A DNA stretch of 64,000 nt from Rosa chinensis. Lineage: Eukaryota; Streptophyta; Magnoliopsida; Rosales; Rosaceae. A model generated the notes under the pieces. That model searched no databases. It was not told where the DNA came from and worked only from the letters and a program-made list of their open reading frames with translations. The stretch covers positions 16,173,501-16,237,500 of the forward strand of contig NC_037092.1 in the NCBI RefSeq assembly GCF_002994745.2. The letters run 5' to 3'. Below, one piece after another: positions 32,088-45,168 of the stretch. How positions within the stretch are numbered: the stretch's first letter is position 1; each line of letters opens with the position of its first letter. Made by a program: the position numbers and the translations under genes.

Positions 32088-32354
32088 GTATTGGGAGAAC
32101 TAGAACATGTTGCACAATCCATGATACAATGAAGAGAGATCTTTCGATGAATTGGAAGACCTCATGGATATGAGCATAATTGAGTGAATTCAACATAAGA
32201 ATATTGGAATTAGAGCACCTTAAAATAGGTGGCTGCATCAGTAGATATTACATTGCTCATTGTGATAATTTCTTTCCTGCATCAATGGAGGCTTCTAGCC
32301 ATTGCTCTGCAAATCTGGAAATTAAAGAGAGAGAGAGTCTGGAAATTAAAGAGA

Positions 32355-32357
<3 letters not shown>

Positions 32358-32406
<49 letters not shown>
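32358..32406. repeat. (CT)n microsatellite inside the Pack-MULE
   Basis: Uninterrupted CT dinucleotides, about 24 units. Open frames made of Ser-Leu repeats across it are artefacts. Confidence 0.95.
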
Positions 32407-32409
<3 letters not shown>

Positions 32410-33379
32410 TTCTTATCTTCACTCTAGTAGACCAGAAGAAATCCCATTTAAATCATCTTGAAATTTCACCTCCACTACAATCAAAACCCGCCATTTTTTA
32501 CTGCAACTGCACATACATTACAGACCCATCTTAAAAAACAAAGGAACCCCACCCTGCGCCCCCCCCCCCCCCAATATCTCCAAAACTTCATCACACCACA
32601 TTTGCAGAAACCCATCTTTCTATCTTGGGGTTTGAGCTAAAAACCCCAAAAATGCAAAACCCAAAAACCTTTTGCAAAACCCAGTTCGATCTAAGTCTAT
32701 ATTGTGAAATCATTGTCAAAACTCTTCTTTTGCATTCACGGTCAAAAAATTAAAAAAAATTTGTTTTAAAAAAAAATATATGAAGAAGAAGAACTAAAGA
32801 AAAGAAAAAAAAATAACAAAGGGTAAATCAGTCATTTTAAGTTCAAAATTGCCAGCTGGCAACTTCCGTAACGGATCTAACGGCTCTAGGTACCAATCTT
32901 CAGTCGGGCTGAGAACCTCAGGTACCGTATTGATATTTTTTTAAAGTTCAGGTACCAAAAGTTATAAGGAGGAAAAGTTCGGGTACCGTAAGGACCATTT
33001 TCCCTTTAAATAATTAAAAATATTTTGCCAAACTTCTCAATGAACTATTTGATAAAATGTCTGAATAATACATGTACGTATTTTTCGCGTACTATACAGT
33101 CCTTTTGTTTTTAGAGCGACTACGGGTGAGGAGGGCAAAGAAGTGATGAGAAATTGAGAATATTGAGTGTGCTCAACTGCTCCCAAGCGCTGCTTTCCAT
33201 GTGGTCCTTAACTAGAGCTTTCTTTTTATTAGTTTTTTTTTATTGATGGAGATTTTGTGCCCATGGTTTGTGTTTTTGTGTCAAATTGTATGAAGCTTAC
33301 AAATATTATACGATTTGACAGAAATTCAGTATGGGGCAGAAGGCTCTAAAGGGAAAAAAAAAAACAAAGTTTTATTTGG

Positions 33380-33720
33380 GGCAATAAACGTCTATTGGGG
33401 GGCAGTAGACATCTATTGGGGGAATTTATTGATGTAATCTCCTCGTTTTTTTTTCCTTAATTAAAATTTTATTTGTCTAATTTTACGGTGATTGGTTCCC
33501 ATTCTGGCGATCAAAAGTTCTATTTAGAGGCAATAGACGTCTATTGGGGGGTAATACAGGTTTATTCTTAGGGGCAATAAACCTCTCCGGCCCCATATGA
33601 GATCTCCTACAACCTTTTTGGAAACTTTCGGCGAGGTTTCATAAACCTCTATTGCCCCCCCAATAAAGGTCTATTGGGGGCAATAGACGTTTATTTAGGG
33701 GCAATAAATTTTGTCGACCT
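33380..33720. repeat. Cluster of palindromic GGGGCAATAGACGTCTATTG repeats
   Basis: Words such as GGCAATAGACGTCTATTGGG occur several times in both orientations (near 33385, 33405, 33530, 33665). Each can form a short hairpin. They may be the subterminal part of an unidentified transposon. A (CT)n tract (33868-33905) follows. Confidence 0.6.
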
Positions 33721-33862
33721 ATGAGATCTCTAATGATCTCTTTAGGGATCTCCGACGAGGTTTTCAGAGAAGTCCGGTGGGTGGCGGCCGGGTGACCTGT
33801 GACGGGAATCTGGCAAAGTCTCATATAGCTTCTCTTGCTTCCATTCTCTCTCTCTATCTCTC

Positions 33863-33907
<45 letters not shown>

Positions 33908-33959
33908 GTAACAAAGGGGTGAGGGTAAAATAATTTATAAAAAAAAAAAACAAAAAAAC

Positions 33960-35034
33960 ATGATTGGTATTAGGGATGATCTTATTAGAGTATTCATGGA
34001 TAATGGGGAATTAAAAAGACTCAATGGGGTAAAGTGGGGAAAAAATTCCTAGAACTAGGGTAAATGGACAAAACCCCTTAATAATATTTAAGACATCATT
34101 CTAATTAATGCTAGGAATTAGAAAAGAGAAAAACGATTATGTTGCACTTACCAAACACGGGAATGCAAATATTTTCCTCTACTTGAGCTCACAATTTGTG
34201 AAACAAACGATTTAGGGTTAATGGGAGGTGGGAATGTAAACATTTGATAGCTTAAAAAAAATGTTGTATACAAGAGGTGGCAATGTTGTATCCCCATAGC
34301 CGGCGAGTGGCACCCTAGAAGATGGGTGGTGTGGAGGAGGAGGTGGATCTTTTTGAGGTGAGATGGATAATTCCCCAGTAAGAATACTTCTTTTGAAAAT
34401 CTTGGTTCGGGCTTTAGAGGATTAGATAGAAGCTGAAGTCTATGGATGTTATCATTGTTCTTTGGTACTCGTTTTTTCTGCAACTCTGTTTGACTGTTTC
34501 CCTCCCCTTCTTTTGTTTGTGTTAATTTCTGAATTCACTAATCAAGTCCCATTAGCATGCTTAATTCGTCTGATTAAATGGGATTTACGAAATCACAAAA
34601 ACACAAATGAATAACTACAAAATCTGAACAGTATAGAAAGGGCAATCTCACATCATTTGGTCATGAATTTCTATGATGATACAATAATACAAATCAAGCA
34701 CTACCACTTTTACAGAGTGAACTTGACCGGTTCACTTTTGCATGCCATTGATGACCAGAACAGAGCTAGCTTCAAACTAACAAAATACAAGAACAACAGG
34801 GCAAAGATGCTGTTTTAACCAAGCATAAAGAAACCCAAAAAAAAAAAAAAATGGAAAGATATGCATAAACTTACGCTCTATATACTATGGTTGACTCTGG
34901 CCCTAGCTAGCTACTGCTATCTATACCATTAATCACCCAAATTTTCTCACCTTGAACCAAAATCATCTATTATATATATTCATGAAGTTTTAGTTTTTGG
35001 GTCATCACCAAAATCAATCCATGATGTCATTCTT
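33960..35034. other. Intergenic DNA downstream of the receptor kinase gene
   Basis: No supported coding. The 3' untranslated region of the receptor kinase (transcribed leftward) should lie just below 35035. The rest is AT-rich. Confidence 0.5.
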
Positions 35035-38000
35035 TCATTGCATGTGAAATGTGTTTGGTTGCTTAGCTTGTGCAAGCATTTGAACAACTTCTCTCATGGT
35101 TGGTCTCTCCACACTGTGCTCTTGAACACATAACACTGCTACAAAGAACACCTGCATTGCTTCGTCCAACGGAACACTTCCTAGCCGTTGATCTAGGATC
35201 TTGATCACCCCTTCTTTGCGCGAGTCAGTCTGTACCTTAGTCCATTGAACAATGTCCATGCCCTCTTCTCCGAAACCTCCAACTGGCCTCCTCCCTGTGA
35301 TCAGTTCCAATAGCACCACCCCGAAGCTATACACATCGCTCTTCGCATCAACTCTCAATGTGTATGCATACTCTGTTTTATAAAGTACAATGACATTTAG
35401 CTCATTTCAAACTTGCATATAATACACATAAATTGGAGACAAAAGTGAAATTGATTTGTAACATTGGAGTAAAACTCCATGACCTGAGTAAAGCAAGAAT
35501 GTGTGGATAAAAGCAAAAGGTAATTGGGGTTTATGTCCTATATGGCCAAATTCTTTACAGTTGTTTGTAACCCTTTCTAGGGTTTAGGGAAAGTAAAGCT
35601 TAGATCCCAATCAAGATTCTTAATGGGTATGCACAGTCTCGGGTGTTTCCTGGATTTTGTTGTTGGGATTTCTGGGTTTTGGTCAAAAAGGTTTTGGTGT
35701 GATTGGGCTGAAGAAAATGGGTTTATGGTTTCAAGACATGCAAAAGCTCATAGCGCATTACTGTGTGTGGGAGAGCAATAGAAAAAGCAAAAGATGAAAA
35801 TTCCTATGTCAGTGGAGCTTTTACCAATCTTGGCATGGCTCTACCACTTACTACTTTAGTCCAAAGTAAAGAATATGATATGCTACAAATCATGTAGCAG
35901 TTAAAAAAAAAAGGTATGTTCTATATATCTATTCTCTATTTGAATACCAAACTGAAGAAACAAACCAATTTGAACCAATCACTAATTCAACCTGTCATTG
36001 TTGAAGCTAGCTAGCTGACTTATTTCACCTAGTCAGAAGAAACAATTGGAATATGCTTCATTACTTTATCTAAGTGCTGCTTCAAGTAGGTGTATTGAGC
36101 TAAACAGGCCTACTTAGCAGGTTATTATTAAATTAAATGAAGAAAATTATTCATGAGAAATGTCTGAAACATAATGTACCTGGAGCAATGTAACCATATG
36201 AGCCAGCAATTGCAGACATGCATTCTGATGTTCCAGTGTCCTGCAAGAACTTGGCAAGCCCAAAATCTGCTACATGAGCCTCGAACTCCGAGTTGAGCAA
36301 AATGTTGTTGGACTTAACATCCCTATGAAGAATCAAAGGGGAACAATCATGGTGCAAGTAACAAAGCCCTTTTGCTGCTTCAATGGCTATGTTAAGCCTA
36401 GTCTCCCATTTTAGATATCCACCTCTCTTCCCATGCAAAACTTCACCCAAGCTCCCATTCGGCATGTACTCATAAACAAGCAAATTGGTCTCTTTGTTTG
36501 AGCAGAATGCTAGCAACCGGACAATGTTCCGGTGCCTGATTTTCCCAAGCGTCTGAATTTCTGCAGAGAGGCCATTATCATGAGAAGAGCCTTTGTTAAT
36601 CCCCAACAGCTTCTTCACAGCTACTTGCTCGCCGCTCAACATTGTTCCTCTATATACAATACCAGCACCACCTCTCCCTATAACATTGCTGTCCTTGATG
36701 CACTCCAAGATGTGTTCGCTTCCAAATTCTAGCTTCTGGAAGGCGGTGAGCTTCCATGTGTTCGAATTCTTCCTCACCTTTCTGGTCTTTATGATTGCAA
36801 AGGTTGCAAACACAAATGAACACAACAAGAGGCCTAATGCAAAGACAAGCTTGAATTTCCCAAGGACTTGAGACCTTGTGCCATTTTGGTTGTGAGACTC
36901 TAATGGTGAGTTCGAAGAGTAGTTGCAAGGATTGACTGAAGAGTCACATAAATCAGGGTTGCCTATAAAAGATGTGGAGTTAAAGAATAAGTATTGACCT
37001 GTTTGTGGTACTGAACCTGAGAAATTATTGTGGGAAAAATCAGCAGAGGTTAGACTCTTCAAGGACCCAAGTTCCTTAGGTAGGCTCTGGTTTAAGTGGT
37101 TCCATGACACGTTGAAGTAATTCAGTATGTGAATTTGAACAACTTGAGGTGGAATTGGACCAGAAAGTTGGTTTTGGCTCAAATCTAGATAAGTCAGCAA
37201 GGTACAATTTCCAATTTCGGGAGGGATGCTGCCCGAAAAATTGTTTCTGCTCATATCCAACTTGAGAACATTTCTCAACCGGCCTATGTCAGATGGAATT
37301 TCTCCAGTAAATCTGTTTCCACTTAGCAAAAGAATCTGCAAGCTAGAAAAGTTTCCAATAGATGCAGGAGGTGACCCCGATAAGCGATTACTTGAGAGAT
37401 TCAGCTGTGAAAGCTTTGAGGGCACTTGGCTTTTTCCCTGCATATCAAGTCGACCGGTAAGATAATTGTTCTGCAGCTCCATAAGAGCGAGCTCAGGCAA
37501 GTAAAGAAACCCTCTTGGAATTGATCCACTCAGGTAATTCTGCCCCAGCCTAACTCTTACTAGAGTGTCACAGTGACCAAGATCATCCGGTAGAGGCCCA
37601 AAGAGAAAATTGTTGAGCAAAATCAAGATCTTCAGCTTCCTTCCAAAACAAAGAGATTTTGGGATTTCCCCAGTGAGCTTATTAGTAGACAGATCAAGCT
37701 CAATCATTTTACCATTCTGACCAAGCTTTGAAGGAATTGCTCCAGTGAAATTGTTTTGCCATAGCTTCAAGACCTCCAAGTTGGGTAGCTCAGCTATTTC
37801 ATGAGGGATCTCTCCGTGAAACTTGTTGATGAACAAGTTCAAGAGAGTAAGCTCGCGGAGGGCTGAGAACTCGACGGGAATGTCTCCTGTTAGTGCATTG
37901 TTTGAGAGATCAAGAGACCTCAAGCTACTCAAATTCCCAAGCTGAGCAGGAATGGAACCGCTGAGCTGATTGGTTTGCAAGAACAAGGTGTCTAGCTTCT

Positions 38001-38790
38001 TCAGATTTCCCAGTTCAGGTGGCATTGAGCCCTCCAAGCCACAGTTTGCAAGGTCTAAATGGAACAGATTGGTCAGCTTACCAATCTCGGGTGGGATTCC
38101 ACCGTCGAAATCGTTGTAATACCCCAAGAACAGCTGATTGAGGCTAGTAAGATTGCCAAGCTCACTTGGTATGAAACCACTCAGATCATTTCCTGCAACT
38201 GAGAGATAATTCAGCTGTGACATATTTCCATAGCTGGGAGGGATGCTTCCACTAAAGTAATTTCCTCCGAAGTCTAAGCGCTTCAGCTTGGGAAGTTGAG
38301 TGACACCTAATGGGAGTGAACCATTGAAATCATTGTTGTAAGCATCAAGCAATATGAGCTCCTTTAGCAGACCAAATTCCCAGTCCAAGCTTCCACCAAA
38401 GCCATTGTTGGATATGTTGAGGTATTGAAGCCTTGGAAGCTTGTGAATTCCGGCTGGGAAACTACCTGAAAAATCATTCCCAGACACCGAGAGATTGACA
38501 AGGGTTCTGAGTTCTGTGATCGCAGGAGAAAGTGAACCGGAGAGGTTGTAATTTGATATGTCTAAGGAAACTACTGATCTGCTGAGGTTGTCACATTTGA
38601 TACCAGCCCAAGAGCAAAGGAACATATAGTTTGATACATTCCAGCTACTTAGAGAAGGATCTGAGGCTTCAAAACCTTGCTTGAGAGAAACCAAGATTGA
38701 AGCTTGTTTCCTAGGAGACTGATTATGTGAACAAACACAACGGAAGCAAATGAAGAACACAAGAAGAGAGGAGAGGAAGACAGACTTCAT
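35035..38790 (-). CDS. BAM3: BAM3-like leucine-rich-repeat receptor kinase (LRR-XI, CLE receptor class), two exons
   Basis: Exon 1 is 38790-36180 and exon 2 is 35372-35035, with an 807-bp GT..AG intron splitting the glutamate codon of IAPEYAYT. 982 aa. Signal peptide about 1-21, LRR N-cap with CSWAGIKC (59-66), about 20 LRRs to residue 600, a CDSSVNPC cysteine pair (615-622), transmembrane helix about 647-667, then a Ser/Thr kinase: GRGGAG loop (705-710), K726, HRD (822-824), DFG (842-844). All key residues are present, so an active kinase is expected. BAM3 in Arabidopsis (about 990 aa, same intron in the kinase) perceives CLE45 in root protophloem. The assignment to BAM3 and not BAM1/2 rests on overall sequence and is good but not proven. 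It stands alone, with no linked partner gene. Confidence 0.9.
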
Positions 38791-38989
38791 TTTAGAACTG
38801 GCTCTTGGAAGGGTTATGGATTAGAGAAGATGAGTTTTACAGAAACAGATTGTTTTCATTTGGTTTATGTACTTTGATTTCACTCACATACACGAAGACA
38901 TATAGAGAAAGAGAAGGCCTTGGATGCTGTTCAACTTTGGCTAGTAATATTTTTGGCTCTGTGACAGTATTTTTGGTTTCATCTTCAAC

Positions 38990-39000
38990 TTTATAAAAAG
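38990..39000 (-). promoter_or_regulatory. Candidate TATA box of the BAM3-like gene
   Basis: CTTTTTATAAAG on the minus strand, about 200 bp upstream of the ATG. It is the best TATA-like match in the first 400 bp upstream. Confidence 0.35.
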
Positions 39001-41402
39001 GAAAAGCAAAAGCAGCACTTGCATTTGCATTTTGCATATAAAGATTCATAACAACAGACCGTTTGATCAACCAATATTTAAAATTCCTTTTACCTTTGGA
39101 GCCGAATGACATATTTGACCTTACTTTACTTTGCTTATTATTGAATCTGATTGAGGAACAGAACCCAGAAATAGAATATTCAATACTAAAGTAGGTCAAT
39201 GACCCAAGTGAAAACTTAAAAGTAAATATTGTGAGCAGCAAATAACTTCATCAAGTGAACTCATAATTAAATTGATTGGAGGGATAAGCTGACTAATTCG
39301 ATATAGATTGCCACTGACCTTTGTTTGAGCTATAATTAACCCTTTAAATGATGGAGTCATATATATAAATTAATTTCGGGACAGCGATATAATCTGACCC
39401 AAAAATAAAAAATAAAAAGGACTGAGAAGAAAAAAGGAGGAGGAGAGGGAAATAGTATAAATTCGACTTGTGATGACTGATCGATGAACCTTTTATCCTG
39501 GCTTTTCTTTAGGTCTCACTTTGTTCTTTGATGGGATATCTTAACTTCATGTGTATGCTATGTATATTCCTTCCATATGGATTCAGATAGCAGAGCTGTT
39601 TAACTCAGTAAAGCTAATGCTTTATGTTTCAGGAACAGGAAAGTAGCTACGTTCTCCATTTTTCTTCACATCAATGTGGTCTCGTGTTCGTAGTTATTCA
39701 TTTTTAAGGGACCTTTGAGGCTCATTGATGCAAAAAAATCAGTCTATCAGTGTAAACATGGTATTCATCTGTCAGTGACTAAACCATGACCCATTAAGTC
39801 TACTTTTTCGATTCAAAATTTTTCTTCCGGGAGGGATAAAGAAGCCTAAATCTAGCTGTCTTTGCTTGGCAAGTTGTCCTTGCATGCCTTGGTTTTTATG
39901 AGACAATTTGTCGAACACCAAGTCTTTCAGACATCTTAAGGAATATCTTGCACTCATACGTACCCTTAAAAAATAGCAAAAACACATGAGCTACTTAGTA
40001 CTTCAATAGACACATTTATTCGAGAGGAACGGTTGCCTACACTAGCACTCCTTGGATCCGGCCCTCAGATGATCTCTAAACAATAACCTCGGTTCCATTA
40101 TAAGATCACGTTGCAGCATGAGAAGAAAACGAAGATGGGATTGAGAATGTAGCTAGCTAGCTAGAAGTAGATAGTCCTCCATGTATTAAATTATCTTTGT
40201 ATTATATACAACAAATTTGGACTTAGATGGCTGCAATGAACATTAATGAGGCGGGCTTTATGAGTTTAATGATGATCAATAATTATGATGCAAGAATCAA
40301 CTTGGGTTGTGCAGATAGAAATCATAGAACTCCATTATTCTTTGCTTTTAAAGTGGACACATGAATTGGGTCTTTTAGACCATCTTCATTCTTCCTCTGT
40401 TATTTTGATAGGAATAGATATAAGTACCAGCTAAACTATTCTAGAGAGTGAGCCCTCTTCTCCCTTTTACTTTATATCAGAACGTGAGAAAAGAAAAAGC
40501 ATATGTGGATTGATTTGAAGTAGTGTTGTTGGGATTCATCGATCATAGTACTTTAATCTCTGTCTTCTTTCTTTGTTTGTGGACCTTGAATCTTCTTCTT
40601 TATTTTTATTTGGTCAATGCGTCAGAACTATATATCCACAGGAAGCACAATTATGAATGAAGTGAAAGCTTGGTTTTGTGTTGGAGTATGGCCATGGCGG
40701 CCCGAAAGTTGACGAGCAGCTAGAGCACGTACCCCATTTTAGGAAGCTTATGACTCTTCATTTTAATTTTCACCTGAAATCAAGGACTCTAGCTAAGGCG
40801 CGCTCAAAGCCATATGTATATATAAAATATACACGAAGATGATGATTCAAGCAAGGAATGAAATCGTGAGGTTGCTTTGGTTTAAAGGAAACACAATAAT
40901 GGACAGTGTCGCCATAAAGAGCAGAAGGAGCTATAGCTAGCTAACTGGCTAGGTCAGAATGACATGTAGAATCAGTTTTGAGAATAAGAAATACAAAGAA
41001 TAAAATGAATACTCATTAAGCCTCCCACACAATGGTGACTTTTCTGAGCCAATACGTACGGTGATTGATTCATGGCTTCTACACATGTTGATGATGCTGC
41101 TGGTTTATGCAACTATAGATACATATATATGGTCCATCATCATCAGCTACCAGAGGAATCTTCCCTGCTCCCTTTTAGCTACCCACGTTAATGATCTGGA
41201 TCAGAGTTTTTGCTTGCAGATATAATGACACCCTGAACTCCTGAAGCCACCAAAATTAACGTCAACTCGATTCTTGAAGATGTTCACAAAATTTTTGATA
41301 GACAATTGCTTATTGTAAGTTTGTAACATCTTTACATTCAAGCTTGCAAATATCAGTGGAACAAGTAGGTAAGAAAACATGTTATCAGACCCTTATTAAC
41401 GT
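39001..41402. other. Intergenic / upstream region of the BAM3-like gene
   Basis: About 2.4 kb without recognised coding. Several TAGCTAGCTAG runs and a (TA)-rich piece near 40815. Regulatory DNA of BAM3 may be here, but no specific site can be supported. Confidence 0.5.
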
Positions 41403-41415
41403 CTGTAAATCTAAT

Positions 41416-41696
41416 TTACTGGAATGGTGATTCCACCGTGGAGGCTACTCAAATTGATTGAAGACATTAGAACCATTGCAACTTTCTTTTCTCAAATTAC
41501 CTTTAAGCATATCTATAGGGAAGCAAACCTTATAGCTGATGCTATTGTAAATTTAGGACATGATGTTAGTTCTCCTATGTCTTAGAGTGAGGCTTCAGGA
41601 ACCTTAATTTTTGAAGTTGTAAACTTTGGTCGCCTAAAAAGCTTCTTTCTTTAAATAGTTTTTTATTCTTATAAAAAAAAAATTAAAAAAAAACTC
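41416..41696 (+). mobile_element. 5'-truncated LINE insertion (RNase H-like 3' end)
   Basis: The plus strand encodes IEDIRTIATFFSQITFKHIY then REANLIADAIVNLGHD, the C-terminal part of the RVT_3 RNase H-like domain. It is followed by a stop, a short 3' UTR and an A-tail (41678-41692). A perfect 13-bp target duplication CTGTAAATCTAAT flanks it (41403-41415 and 41697-41709). All hallmarks of 5'-truncated LINE insertion are present in under 300 bp. Confidence 0.85.
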
Positions 41697-42257
41697 CTGT
41701 AAATCTAATCATGTATCTATATGGACCCACTTAATTTTAATCTAAACCATAAACTACTAAATGCGGCCTGAGCTTGATTAACGAAAAAGAAGAGGGGGAA
41801 CGAAGATGGATGTTAATTTCGAACCCTGAAGCTCTAACTAAGGCTATAATAGCATGTTAGATAACCATGACACGTATACGATATCAAGTTGAAACTAGTC
41901 AAGACATGCAAAGAGGAAAGCATATATGAAAATAATGACTGATTGTGTTTTTTGAGAAAATAGATAACTTCATTACTTATTTATGGTCAGAAGGCATGTA
42001 TATTAGATGCTGTCTCATACCAAAAAAACTAAATGACACAAGCCGCCAAGCAAAAGACAGGTGACCTTCATTGTTAACACGGGAGATTATTTAGAGCACC
42101 GCCGTGCACTTGCACCAACATAAATGAATGGTTAGATTGCATTAAATACACTTTTTGTTTATTAAAAATAAAGTTGATAATAAATATCAAGGGTTGAGAT
42201 TATTTTATAAGGGTTTGGTCACTTACACCGTCGGTGCATAGATTACATATGCTCTTT

Positions 42258-43800
42258 TTTTTTTTTTCAAAAATAAGAAACCTTTATTGATAATAACCAA
42301 AATTACATCATACTGGAATGACCGGTGGTGGACATGAACTCCCCACTCTCCTCCCTAAAACCTAAATCAGTTATGGGTCCGTCATCAAGAAAGACCTCTA
42401 TGAGACGAAAGGGCCCAACCCCTAACCACCTATAACGCCTAATCTCTCGGGCTACAAGAAATCCCGAGAATCTTGATACCACCCCATTGACAATCACCAA
42501 AACCAACGCCCTCTTCCACACCGTTCCCAAAGATACTAGACCACGTGCAAGGATCGCTCGTCAGCACATTGTCCATAAGATAACACCAAAATTAAACACA
42601 TTTGTCCCCAGGAATGACGCCACATCCATGACACCTCAAATTGACCCAACCCTAGCTCAACAGAGTAGGGACATGCTTATGACCAAGAAAACCTAACCAA
42701 AACCCTAACAAAAAAAAAAATTTAAAACCAAAACAAAAATAAAAATAGTAGCCACAATCCTCATTCTTCTCCCCAGTAGCCTCGCCGACAGACCACCACC
42801 ACCACAAGGTTACCCTTTCGAGCTCACGTCGCCGGAGAAGCCTAGAGCTCCGAGCGTCTGCGTCCTTCAGCTTAAGAACTCGAGACCACCACTGCAATCT
42901 CCGCCTAGCATCCCACGGCAAAGAAGCACCCAATGCCGTACTATCCATGGCATGCCGCCGCCATGATCCGGCCATTGGCCACCTGCTCCACCCCTACGCC
43001 GCCGTCGATCGCCCATTACCAGTCATCCACCCTAGCGTTGCCACCTGAGAAAAGAGAAGAATCGTCCACAGCCCAGACCATCTGATTGAAAGCAAGATTG
43101 AGAGGCCAGAGACCCCAATAACCCATCCGGCAACACTCGCCCCTTGTCGATGCAGCAGGGAACCACAATCGATCCCGGGGCGCCGCTGGATAGGCTGCGA
43201 CCTTTCCCCTGCGATTTCCAACCCTAGACTTCTTTGCTGGTTTCTCGGAGCTATCTGACGATTTCCCGTTACATACGCTCACTTATTAAGCCTAAACAAC
43301 AAGAAATCAAAACCTCACTACTAATCCCTCTTTGAAAAGTAAACTTAGTCGCCTAGAGACCTTAATTGGTGTACAACTAGAGTAAACTAAGAAGAAAGTA
43401 ATAGAAGACCCAATTTCAAGTGGTAGGCAAGAGACCAGGAAAGCATAAGGCTTTCCTTTGCCCTTATCTCTAGAGCTAGAAACCGAACCTCCAATTGCAG
43501 TTACTGGGACGTTGGCTCTTGTTCTTACTTCCGGCGGTGTACTCGTCTTCTTCTTCAGAGTGACAAGAGGCACATCATTGTCATTCTTGATCAAAGGTTT
43601 GTCAAGTAGAAAACATTGGGAGGACCTGCACACAGCACCACCGCCAATCTTTCCGAGATCTGGGGCGCTACCACTCACTGCGAGAGCAAGAGGAGCAGTA
43701 AAGGTTGCTATGACGGCATCTATGGAGGCCATGGAGAGGAGGAAGCGATGGCAAGAGGCTAGAGGCTAGGGAAGGAGGCTAGGGTACCGTCGAAGACTAG
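42258..43800 (-). mobile_element. GC-rich retroposon with poly(A), minus strand
   Basis: The low-coordinate end is a T-run (42255-42268) followed by AAGAAACCTTTATTG, that is, a poly(A) tail with an AATAAA signal on the minus strand. The 5' end near 43800 is GC-rich. Within it is an open frame from ATG 43732 to 43307 (141 aa, MASIDAVIATFTAPLALAVS onward) that matches no protein I know. The structure suggests a LINE-derived, non-autonomous retroposon. No target duplication was found. Confidence 0.5.
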
Positions 43801-44841
43801 GTTGAGAGAAATACTCTCCTAGGATTTTTTATTTTTATTTTTTATATATTAATGACTGATTCTGTTGGCTCCATGACTCATTGCAATAAGAAAGAACACC
43901 ACATGCTGGAGTCTAAATGAAAGAGCACCACATGCTCTAAATATTTAGATTTCTTTGGATAATTTTGCCTTATTAGGCACCCAATTTTAACAATTAATGG
44001 GATCATGCATGGGCAATTCTTCATGGAAAGGATATGTATGAATGTTAATGCAAAATTGCATCACGAGATCTGCCTTTGAATGACCATATCTGTATAAAAG
44101 TGGCTTTAGATATATCATCCCTTTAACTTTAATCGAAAAACCAATGGACTACCTCTAAAGTGCAATACATATTGCTCGACGATATGTTTGATGATGATAG
44201 GAGCTAGCAAGTCCCATGAACCTAATTAGTTAAGTGCTAATTATGTCCTTGGCTAAATATGAACCACATGACAACTATGTTGTGATTAACATCTCACCTT
44301 GCATTAATTCTTACGATTGGTAAATCTATGTACGATGAAGAAATCTGCACATCTAAACAAAAAGTAATTGAAATTAAGTGGAGAGATCGTTATAATACTT
44401 ATGTAAAGTTATATTTATCTATATTATTATTAAGAAAATAGAGCTTGTCAATCAAAATATAAATATTTTAACAAATTATCCCTTAAATATTAAAATTGAA
44501 CTGAAATATTCGAGAAGGACAAAAACCTCAATTCACAAAATAAAAGTAAATATAAAGAAATTAAACAAAAAAAAAATAAAAAAATAAAAGGTAGAGCTGT
44601 TTTAATTTCTCCACATTTTGTGAAATAATTGCTTACGTAGTTATCCACACCCATAGAGTGTGTTTGGCATCTAGTCTAATATATGACAACACTCCACATT
44701 CTCACACTCTCTGCATTATACATCCCATTTCACTAACAAAGTAGATCCCACTATTATTTAGAATCATATTATTAAAGAATGTAAGCTTTTATTTATTTAT
44801 TAAAAAACTCATTTTTTTTCTTTCTCAAATACAAATACATT
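43801..44841. other. Intergenic AT-rich DNA, nothing recognised
   Basis: No supported coding or structural element. Confidence 0.5.
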
Positions 44842-45136
44842 GGGGCCCGTTTGAAAATGGAATTTGGATTTGGATTTGGATTTCAAATCTTAAGTATTTC
44901 AAATTTGAGTAATTGAAATCCTAAGATTTAAAATTCATCTGTTTGGGTAATAATTGAATCATGAGAATTTGAATATAACAATTCAAAGCTAATAAAGAAA
45001 GCTACTTATGTAAATGCTAATCTAATGAAGGAAGATTTTCTTTAGCTTTTAATTTCTGTGGAGGTAATTGTCAATTTGTCATGCTCCATAATTCCAAAAA
45101 CAATATAAATCCGAAGTGTTTCATCTCATATTCTAA

Positions 45137-45168
<32 letters not shown>

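Larger units (their letters stand above)
31059..33004. mobile_element. Pack-MULE-like Mutator element, 1946 bp
   Basis: Long terminal inverted repeats of about 160 bp (31059-31218 and 32847-33004; GGGAAAATGGTCCGTACGGT outermost on the left) are flanked by a perfect 9-bp direct repeat TTTAAATAA (31050-31058 and 33005-33013). No transposase is encoded. The interior carries a piece of a protein tyrosine phosphatase gene and other coding-like pieces, plus C-run and CT microsatellites. This is the definition of a Pack-MULE. Confidence 0.85.

Noticed and set aside
32229..32534. Open frames with long Ser-Leu repeats
   Set aside because: They are translations of a (CT)n microsatellite in a Pack-MULE; the same applies to 33639-33953.
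41085..41165. Possible microRNA hairpin (TTGATGATGCTGCTGG and CATCATCATCAGC)
   Set aside because: The resemblance to miR172, and of TCTTCCCTGCTCCC to miR482, is partial. The arms do not pair well enough over 20 nt and no known mature sequence is matched exactly.
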